A stretch of 64,000 bases of DNA from Hirsutella rhossiliensis (Eukaryota; Ascomycota; Sordariomycetes; Hypocreales; Ophiocordycipitaceae), in assembly GCF_020360975.1 (NCBI RefSeq), contig NW_025408674.1:682001-746000 (forward strand), written 5' to 3'. The notes under the pieces are model-generated. The model saw only the letters and a list, made by a program, of their open reading frames with translations, was not told the origin of the DNA and did no database searches. The position numbers and the translations under genes were made by a program. How positions within the stretch are numbered: position 1 is the first letter of the stretch; each line of letters opens with the position of its first letter. Positions 57,729 to 64,000 of this stretch are shown piece after piece.

Positions 57729-58302
57729 GGGCTTCGTCGATCACGGCATAGCAGTCACATCCACAGTCGACAAGGGCGCGTATTCGATAGCCTCGGTTTA
57801 CCCGCGCGTTGACTAATACAGTCCGACTATTCATTCGTGGCTTGAACGCTTCCCAGTCCCGGATGTCTGCCTTTGCAGGCCCCGGCGCCCGCTTTCGCCC
57901 GGGGCTAGTCTTTTCCGCCGACTCGTCCTCACTGGATGCTGCGGTTGATTCCGAATCATCTGCGGCATCGGGCTTCTTCATGCGCGCAGCTTTAGGTCGC
58001 TGTTGCTTCCCTTCGCCAGGAAAGACCACCTGGGCTGGGCAGTCCACGATAAGATGATCCGTCCGACCACAGCGATAGCAGCGGCGCTCATCCTTCGGCT
58101 TCTTATCGACATGTCGACGACCCTTCGACTCGTGGCCAATACGGTTGATGTCCGTCATCTTAACATCTCCGTCGGGGTCCTCCGGTTCCTCCTTGGGTCG
58201 TTGCCTTGGTAGCTGTTGAGGCGTCCGCTCAGTCGACGTCGGCTGCCTACCGGGTTTCAGTCTCTCAATCTGCCCGCAATTTCCTGAACTCTCGCAAGCC
58301 AT
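57604..58302 (-). CDS. gypsy D right copy Gag knuckle and protease
   Basis: One frame in this copy: the CYRCGRTDHLIVDC knuckle, then DIRDWEAFKPRMNSRTVLVN, then the protease [35 protein letters not shown]. It confirms that knuckle and protease belong to one reading frame and that DCG is the family state. Confidence 0.78.
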   Translation of the reverse strand: MACESSGNCGQIERLKPGRQPTSTERTPQQLPRQRPKEEPEDPDGDVKMTDINRIGHESKGRRHVDKKPKDERRCYRCGRTDHLIVDCPAQVVFPGEGKQQRPKAARMKKPDAADDSESTAASSEDESAEKTSPGRKRAPGPAKADIRDWEAFKPRMNSRTVLVNARVNRGYRIRALVDCGCDCYAVIDEALVRKLRIPFVDSKPREIGDSQSQRRVSYPQGRGCCGRDSWI

Positions 58303-58369
58303 CCCTGGTAGTCGTCGGGTAGGACGGCTGTGACCAAACTCTCTTGGAGGCGTGCATTTATTGCGTTCT

Positions 58370-59000
58370 CTAGAAATACGATCTTTGCACTGTCCGGCCA
58401 GTCTGCTCCCCGGCTTCAGCTAATGCCTGTTCGAATCGGGAAGGAAGGACGCGAGAGGTTGGTCTTCGCGCTGCCGCATAGTTCTCAGCGTGGCAGCAGC
58501 GCGGGATTGATGTTGCTGTCCTGGTAGGTTCGGTCGAGGTATCGCATGAACTCTTGGGGTCGTAGCTACCCCAGGGCCTCCGCGGCGTAAAGGTAGCGAC
58601 CACTTGCTGTGGTCGCTCGTCCAAACATGAGTTGATGAGGTACCAAAGTTCGCGATTTCCACTGTAGTAGTGTGCATCAAGGTCCAGCTTGTCTCGCATC
58701 TGCCTGGCCCAGGCGGAGTAGCTCTTCCGTGAGCCGTCATACTTGGGTGGGTTGGGCAACGGTTTCCGCATTCCAGTACCGCAGGTTTTGGGAGGGCGTG
58801 CCCAAGCCAGTGCTCTCGCCCAATCCTCGTGCCACTGGCGGCGATTGCAAGTCGGCGCTCTGCGGCTGCGCTCGCCCGAGTTGCTCCATCAGCAAGGAAA
58901 GTTGGTCCTGTAGAGGGCTGAGAGTCGCATTGACCGCTTCTTGAATGCGTTGGTCAATCCATTGCTGCTGGAGACTTGGGCTCTCACTCTGCTGGTCCAT
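58370..59000 (-). CDS. gypsy D right copy Gag (two frames)
   Basis: 58737-59000 and 58370-58771 correspond to the left copy Gag with the same frame break. Confidence 0.68.
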
Positions 59001-59048
59001 CCTGACGAGCAGTCTGCAGCTTGCGGTATTTAGAAGGAGCTCTAGATA

Positions 59049-59270
59049 TGTGAAAGGCTGGCCCGGAGTTTATTCAACAAGCAGGTGCCTAGGTGTTGTC
59101 TATCTAGAGCTAAGGAGGAAAGAAGCTGAACTCGAGGCGTAGCCTCGAGTGCGAGCTATATTACCCTTCTCGGAATGTTCTCGCAGCTTCTGGGTCCGCG
59201 GGCGGCCGGTGTTGCCACCGGCACGACACGACGGACCGGACCCGGTCCACAACGGGCACAGCCCGTGACA
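59049..59270 (-). repeat. gypsy D LTR 3 (5' LTR of right copy)
   Basis: 222 bp. It is shorter than the others because the outer GC-rich end (CACGACACGACGGACCGG) is rearranged. It directly abuts the kelch-type gene. Confidence 0.9.
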
Positions 59271-60560
59271 GCTCGAATTTCTACACATATGCCTACGATA
59301 CAGGCGCATTCACCCAGGCAGCTTCTCCGGACAAAATCCCGAGAGCCGAAGGTGCAATGGTATGGATCCCGGCAGGCGATACCCATGGACTGCTTGTATA
59401 CCTGGGGGGTATTGTCAGTCCATATGGTAATAGCACGACAGCTCCCCAGCCATTTGACAAGATCTTTGTGTTTGATGCGCAGGGCAACTCATGGTCGACT
59501 CAGACGGCAACGGGAGAGATACCACAAAATAGACGCCAATTTTGTGTCGACGTGGCCTGGGCACCCGATAAATCAAGCTTCAACATGTAAGTGCTAACGA
59601 CTTCTCAATCGCACAAATCTCAGTACTAACCAACAAAAAAGCTACCTGTGGGGAGGCCTGAGTGTGCCGCCCCCGGTTGTAAACACAACCGCATTTAACG
59701 ACATATACATCTTGACACTCCCCTCATTCATCTGGGTGAAGGCCTATCCTGATCACCATGGAAACGCCACAATGTTGCCACAATTTGGCCACTATAGCGC
59801 TTCCTGCAACATGGTTAAGTCGATGTCGCAACTCTTCGTCATTGGCGGCACCTACCCGGACAGTAATGACTGCGACGGGGCGGTCACCGCATGGGGGCAA
59901 CACACTTTTTGGACGGGGACGAGCCAGAACGCCGGCGATAACCAGACGTATTACTGGGCATTACCCGACCCCAACGTCACCAGCAACGTCGTCCCAATTG
60001 ACGTCTATAGCGTCGTCGGTGGGAATAAGTACGGTGGGGCGACGCTCAAGGAACCCAAGGCTGGATTTGACTCGGGCAATAAGCCCCTCCATGACCTGCT
60101 ACAGCGCAGACCATCGATCCCGTCACGTACTCCGACCCGCCCCATCCCCGGCCCGACCGACTCGTCAACCCTGGTCCCAGCCCCTCCGGGACCGGCGCTC
60201 TCTACCGGCGCCATCGTTGGCATCGCCATTGGCGGGGCCGCGGGTCTAGCGCTCGTCATGTTTCTTTGGTTCCTCATCGGCAAGAGGGTTGTCCGCCGAC
60301 GGGAGGAGAGGCGTCAATCAGAAATATCGCAGTTTTCGTTCAGTGGTGGTGGCAGCAAGGCCGGGTCGCCGAGCATGGTCAGCCCGCAAACCCCCATGGG
60401 ACCCTGGGTTGCGGGGTCCGCTCCCGGACCGTCGTCGTCTCCCGAGCCCTGTACACAGCAGGGCGGCGGCTACCGTGTCGTCAGCGAGCTCCCCGCTCAG
60501 CATCAGCAGGACGTCAGCGAGCTACGGAGGTTGGGCACTAAAGTATTCAGACCAGCTTAG
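59271..60560 (+). pseudogene. kelch-type single-pass membrane protein gene, 5' end lost to gypsy D
   Basis: A host gene whose remaining part starts exactly at the LTR. Exon 59271-59586, intron 59587-59641 (55 bp, GTAAGT, two CTAAC branch sites, AAG end), exon 59642-60560; the junction codon is ATC and the frame is kept. It has beta-propeller style repeats (AEGAMVWIPAGDTHGLLVYLGG, FDKIFVFDAQGNSWSTQTATG, MYLWGG-like, FNDIYILTLPSFIWVKAY, GHYSASCNMVKSMSQLFVIGG), a Pro/Ser/Thr-rich stalk, a transmembrane helix (GAIVGIAIGGAAGLALVMFL) and a basic/Ser-rich cytosolic tail. This is a common fungal cell-surface architecture. The signal peptide and first blades are missing, and the left flank of the gypsy array does not supply them. 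Confidence 0.82.
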
Positions 60561-60782
60561 GTCACTCGGATTACATAACACCGTGCAAATTAGTTTTTTT
60601 CAAGTTTTCGCACTGCTTCTTTACTCTACGAAGTACAGCTTGAAAAGCTCTTTCCCTAGTAATTTGTATGGAGGGATACCCCTACAAGCGTACTTCAATG
60701 AATCCAAGTCAAATTTTCGAAAATGGTGCAAACACGTAAGAAGCTGCTTCTAACGCACGAGCCGGCCAATCATGATGCGGAC
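60561..60782. other. 3' flank of kelch-type gene
   Basis: Probably its 3' UTR; no other gene seen. Confidence 0.4.
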
Positions 60783-61552
60783 GGGCGGCCAATACATGGG
60801 CGCCCGGGCGCCCAAATAAAATTGCGCGCCCGGGCGCGCCACTAAGAACCGCAGACTGTCATTGGCCCATGCAATAGCATTAGACAGCTGTAAAGCACAA
60901 ATTATCTACAATTTGACTACAATGCACCGTTCTACCGAGCCGGCGGTCGAATGCAACGCTTGTTGCTTGAGCAGTACCAGCAGTCGTCAGATTTGATATA
61001 ATTGCAGCATCTCTCTCGTTAAGCTGGCGATGCGCTGGGTGGACAGATGCATCTGAACTCGGTGGATGATTGTGCTGGGCGCATTCCTTCCTTATCTGGT
61101 CGATGGCGAAGGGCCCAAGTACTTCCATCCAATGACTGTTTGGCCAGTACTGAGAACTTGCATCCGGCTCTCCGACTACATGTGCGGCGTTTTCGTTCGA
61201 TAAATGTACTCGGCGGCAGCTTATTTCGATCGCATGCGAACAAGATTTTGACGGGGTCTTCGTAGATTTCCCCGTCGTGAATGCATATCCTCGACGTTTC
61301 GCCCAAGAATTGATGGCGCTGAGTAGAGATTTGCGTGATACGTACGGGCCCTCCGGAGGGAGGGCATGATCGCCAAATGTCGTCGGTCCCGTTGAATTCA
61401 TTCTCGTGGACTCGACGTGTTTTGTCGCGGTTTAGGGTGCATGCAGTTACAGAGCGCGTGAACAGAGGTCGATACGTCCAATGACAGTATACGTCCAATG
61501 ACAGTCTGCGGTTCTTGAGTGGCGCGCCCGGGCGCCCATGTATTGGCCGCCC
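60783..61552 (-). mobile_element. Hop-like MULE remnant, non-autonomous
   Basis: 770 bp with terminal inverted repeats of about 75-80 bp (GGGCGGCCAATACATGGGCG... and complement). The left arm has about 27 bp more GC-rich sequence. It contains only the N-terminal part of a MULE transposase. The 9-bp flanks (GATGCGGAC, TTCTTTGGG) do not match. It cannot move itself. Confidence 0.75.
60880..61401 (-). pseudogene. MULE transposase N-terminal DNA-binding region
   Basis: The real sequence alternates between two frames: PPEGPYVSRKSLLSAINSWAKRRGYAFTTGKSTKT (this frame), then ILFACDRNKLPPSTFIERKRRTCSRRAGCKFSV (61019-61654 frame), then CAQHNHPPSSDASVHPAHRQLNERD (this frame). The Cys/Cys/His pattern is a FAR1/WRKY-GCM1-type zinc finger as in fungal Hop transposases. 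The catalytic domain is absent. Confidence 0.7.
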
Positions 61553-61744
61553 TTCTTTGGGGGTCCACAAAACCACTGTCCCCGACCCGCCCAACTGCCT
61601 GCCGACACCAATCTGACTCTTGGCACTAACCTGACTATTGCCGATGCCAATCAACGCTCAGCCTTCCGGCTCTGACCGGCGCGATTGACATTGGCCGATT
61701 CTACGATTCATCACCCTCTGTCTTCCAGTGTGGCTAACAAACCG

Positions 61745-61850
61745 ACAGACCTAGACCGGCACCTCCGGGCGGTCGGTTTGGGTTGGGAAAGGCCCCCGGT
61801 CGGTCGGTTTAGGTCTGTCTGGGCTAGCAGCCCGGTCGGTCTAGGTCTGA
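61745..61850. repeat. subterminal repeats of the hAT element
   Basis: At least four copies, in both orientations, of a motif like GGTCGGTYTAGGTCTG within about 105 bp. Clustered short subterminal repeats are transposase-binding sites in hAT elements such as Ac. Confidence 0.6.
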
Positions 61851-61936
61851 TGGTACATCCCGAGGTTCAGCATGAGTTGGTGAATGCAGTAGGTCGGTGA
61901 CATGGGTTGCGTTCTCAAGCAGCACTACTACCGTAT

Positions 61937-62281
61937 TTACACCAGACCTCTCAATAGCCACTGTTTTTGAAGTTGATCTGCCTCGACTGCCTCAGGCGCC
62001 AGGCGGTTGCGTTCGTCCGTAATCATCTTCTTCGCCTGACTGAACACCCTCTCGCACTCAGCACTCATGCCAGGAATTGAGAACAGATCTAGTGCCATCC
62101 TGTACAAGACCGGATATTCTAATTGATGTCTGTTCCACCATTCAAGGGGGTCTGCAACATCGAGATCGTGGGCGTAGATTGGCCGCGTCTGGAATATGTC
62201 CAGCTCGGTTACTACCTTGACCTTCTTTTGTTGTGTGTTCAATGAGCGGGTAGTCGTTGACCTCAGCTTCGATCTCAACAT
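61937..62281 (-). CDS. hAT transposase, C-terminal dimerisation domain
   Basis: DPLEWWNRHQLEYPVLYRMALDLFSIPGMSAECERVFSQAKKMITDERNRLAPEAVEADQLQKQWL, the canonical hAT C-terminal domain (W..n...yP.L...a.d.lsip..s...ER.FS). The stop is about 190 bp inside the element end. Confidence 0.85.
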   Translation of the reverse strand: MLRSKLRSTTTRSLNTQQKKVKVVTELDIFQTRPIYAHDLDVADPLEWWNRHQLEYPVLYRMALDLFSIPGMSAECERVFSQAKKMITDERNRLAPEAVEADQLQKQWLLRGLV

Positions 62282-62870
62282 CGCCTTCCAGAAGTCCCGC
62301 TTGAGCCTGAGTTCCGACTTCGGCCTGTCGCGCGTATTCGTCGAATAGGCTACCCACAGCGGACTGCATGTCGCTATACCATTGCGGCCTATTCATCGCA
62401 CCTTTCCAATGCCGCTCGAAGTAGTCGTACCCATACGATGGATGGAGTGCTAAGGCGGCTCGGTACACAGGAGTACGGTCTGTTTTGACATAGTAGTCCT
62501 CGAGCTTCCTCCACCCGCAGTCGATGCCCGACTTAAAATGGGAGGGCTCCTCGAATCGAGTTTCCTCCGCCGCCTGCTTGAACTTGACAAACAGATAGTC
62601 CATTGTCTTTAGGGTCTCCCACACCGCGCCGTGCCCACCCTCTGCGCCAGCATTGTTGGCGTTGCCCTCCATTGTCTTTGTAAGGACGTAAAACGGCTTC
62701 AGGAAGTTGTGGAAGCGCTCCAGTTCCGCCCAGTCCGCAGCGCCGAGGAAGTCTTTCGTCAGGTCACGATGGGCGGGATCATTCTTCGGCTTTTGCCAGC
62801 GAGATTGATACAGCTCAATGGCGCTGCGCAGCTCGAGCGCTGGATAGTCCGATATCGCGTCAGCAAAAGG
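62142..62870 (-). CDS. hAT transposase, middle part
   Basis: Open from about 62870 (LELRSAIELYQSRWQKPKN, ADWAELERFHNFLKPFYVLTKTMEGN) through YYVKTDRTPVYRAALALHPSYGYDYFERHW, the insertion domain before the catalytic Glu region. The first Met is at 62672, but the frame is continuous upstream of it. It is displaced from the last segment by an indel near 62240. Confidence 0.75.
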   Translation of the reverse strand, partial: PFADAISDYPALELRSAIELYQSRWQKPKNDPAHRDLTKDFLGAADWAELERFHNFLKPFYVLTKTMEGNANNAGAEGGHGAVWETLKTMDYLFVKFKQAAEETRFEEPSHFKSGIDCGWRKLEDYYVKTDRTPVYRAALALHPSYGYDYFERHWKGAMNRPQWYSDMQSAVGSLFDEYARQAEVGTQAQAGLLEGDVEIEAEVNDYPLIEHTTKEGQGSNRAGHIPDAANLRPRSRCCRPP

Positions 62871-62871
62871 A

Positions 62872-63975
62872 CTAACTGGATCGACAGGGACAGACCGGCA
62901 AACCTCGGTTAATCATCATGTAAATGGAGTTCCAGCGTGTCTTGCCATCAACAACAATCTCCAATGTAAATATAGCATCGTCCCCTGCGAGCTCGGTCTG
63001 CAAGCGCCGGAGCGCTTGTCTTCGCTGGTCCGTCCGGCGGATGTAGGTAGCAAGGTTATGGAGTCTGCCGATGGCCCCTTTCTTGGCCCAAATATCGAAA
63101 CTGAATTCATCCGTCGCCCCACGAAGCTCCGCCTCGAATCTGCTAACGTTTGAGCCGAAGATGACAGCCCGCACGACCAGGTTGATAATATGGCCTATGC
63201 AGCGCAGCCGACGTCGGCCAACGTCCATTGGGAACCATTGAGCAAGCGTTTGAAGGCAAGTATCGTTGCTGTCAGCGTTATCGAGCATGAAATATCCAAG
63301 CTTGGCGCCCATTTCGTATTTATCGATTACTTCTTTCACATGAGGCGCAATATTCTCACCGGAGTGTGGACCAACTAGGCGTGGCAGTCCAAGAAGGACA
63401 TCACGCTTTCTGCCGTCCTTGTCAACAAAGTGGCCGACAATGCCGACATAGTGAAACCCGTTGGAAGCAGTCCAGAGGTCAAAGCTAAGGTGAATTGAGC
63501 TCCTCGCATCCTTGACAAGCTTGACAATTATGTGCCGCCGGGATTCAAAGGTTTGGCGGATCCATGAACACACTGTGGTGTGATGCTCCGGCAGTAGCTG
63601 GCTGGCCAGCTCCCCACCGTTCGCTATGAGCCACTGAAGCCGCTCGCTGGACGCCTGTCGAAAGGTGACGTCTTCGACTATGACCCAGTCAACAAAGCGA
63701 GCTTTCCATGCACCCTCGTCAAAATGAGCGGCAAGCTGCAGGCCTAGGCTAGCCTGCCGCGACAAAAGGTGGGATGACGAGGAGCTATCCGTCGCCGCCA
63801 ACGTAAACGGGGTCGCCAAGCCGGGCCCAGTGTGCCCGGTCTCGGTGATGTGGTGCTGACGGAGCAGGTGCCTCGCGGCGTGAGACGTCCCTGATGAGAC
63901 GTACAGAGCTGTCGAATAATTCTTCTTCAAGTGGCAGATCCTGCAAAGCCAGTAACGTACTCCACGATGCTCCAA
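62872..63975 (-). CDS. hAT transposase, N-terminal BED finger and catalytic part
   Basis: Begins near the window edge. A BED-type zinc finger (WLCRICHLKKNYS...HAARHLLRQHHI) is followed by SIHLSFDLWTASNGFHYVGIVGHFVDKDG (first catalytic Asp), GYFMLDNADSNDTCLQTLAQWF (second Asp) and RRLRCIGHIINLVVRAVIFG (the conserved C/H and Asn motif). The frame is lost near 62890 after MMINRGL; coding resumes in the frame 62142-62870. The true start may lie beyond 64000. Confidence 0.82.
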   Translation of the reverse strand: MEHRGVRYWLCRICHLKKNYSTALYVSSGTSHAARHLLRQHHITETGHTGPGLATPFTLAATDSSSSSHLLSRQASLGLQLAAHFDEGAWKARFVDWVIVEDVTFRQASSERLQWLIANGGELASQLLPEHHTTVCSWIRQTFESRRHIIVKLVKDARSSIHLSFDLWTASNGFHYVGIVGHFVDKDGRKRDVLLGLPRLVGPHSGENIAPHVKEVIDKYEMGAKLGYFMLDNADSNDTCLQTLAQWFPMDVGRRRLRCIGHIINLVVRAVIFGSNVSRFEAELRGATDEFSFDIWAKKGAIGRLHNLATYIRRTDQRRQALRRLQTELAGDDAIFTLEIVVDGKTRWNSIYMMINRGLPVCPCRSS

Positions 63976-64000
63976 GTTCGCGCCATGTCGGTATATCCAC

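Larger units (their letters stand above)
48784..59270 (-). mobile_element. tandem pair of Ty3/gypsy chromovirus family D sharing a central LTR
   Basis: LTR(48784-49016)-internal(49017-53880)-LTR(53881-54112)-internal(54113-59048)-LTR(59049-59270), all minus. The order is Gag, PR, RT, RNase H, IN, chromodomain. The outer flanks GACAC and GCTCG do not match, so there is no target duplication. The internal copies differ mainly by short indels, plus a deletion of about 80 bp in the left copy near 51341. Such arrays arise by recombination between elements; collapse or duplication in assembly is an alternative. Confidence 0.92.
61726..64000 (-). mobile_element. hAT element (extends beyond window)
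   Basis: A hAT transposase reads minus from beyond the right edge. The putative terminus CAGTGTGGCTAAC at 61726 fits hAT ends (CAG-G). It is followed by clustered subterminal repeats at 61745-61850. The other end is outside. Confidence 0.75.

Noticed and set aside
48779..59275. 5-bp target duplication for the gypsy D array
   Set aside because: GACAC and GCTCG differ, so a simple single insertion is not supported.
60774..61561. 9-bp target duplication for the MULE remnant
   Set aside because: The flanks GATGCGGAC and TTCTTTGGG do not match.

Overview
This window reads as a transposon nest from a filamentous ascomycete (Pezizomycotina) genome. The evidence is: short GT..AG introns with CTAAC-type branch sites in the only two recognisable host genes; very AT-rich, CpA-poor islands like those left by repeat-induced point mutation (RIP); and a typical mould set of elements (Tad-like LINE, pogo/Fot-type Tc1 elements, Hop-like MULE, hAT, piggyBac-like, Ty1/copia, chromodomain Ty3/gypsy). 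I cannot name the species. Roughly nine tenths of the 64 kb is mobile DNA.

Layout: 1-5442, copia family A copy 1 (minus, cut by the window edge); 5875-12033, copia family B (minus, complete, TSD ATTTA); 12034-15387, AT-rich relic carrying solo LTRs, MITEs and hairpin elements; 15388-17793, a decayed pogo element; 17896-23921, Ty3/gypsy family C (plus, complete, TSD AGTAA); 24210-30307, copia A copy 2 (plus, complete, TSD TATAG); 30337-31119, an internally deleted LINE derivative; 31132-38578, a Tad-like LINE (minus) whose ORF2 is split by a pogo element at 32328-34176; 38581-42522, a piggyBac-like element (minus) carrying an intact pogo element at 40478-42398; 42525-43773, foldback, LINE derivative and hairpin elements; 44254-45141, an intact three-exon MARVEL-like membrane protein gene (minus); 46116-47470, further LINE derivatives in inverted orientation; 47838-48783, SINE-like repeats; 48784-59270, two tandem copies of Ty3/gypsy family D (minus) sharing a central LTR; 59271-60560, the 3' part of a kelch-type membrane protein gene cut by that element; 60783-61552, a MULE remnant; 61726-64000, a hAT element running off the right edge.

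The strongest observations are these. (1) Both copia families carry an AT-hook between integrase and reverse transcriptase, and every insertion seen lies in AT-rich DNA. (2) Both gypsy families have a primer-binding site complementary to the predicted 5' end of their own transcript, implying Tf1/sushi-type self-priming. (3) A family of LINE derivatives keeps both LINE ends, lacks the body and has target site duplications, so it was probably moved in trans. (4) The LINE ORF2 is interrupted only by a TA-duplicating pogo insertion, and the flanking halves are in frame. (5) A piggyBac-type transposase sits in an element flanked by TA rather than TTAA. Near-identical copies differ mostly by 1-2 base indels in short runs, so many apparent frameshifts may be consensus errors rather than real decay.
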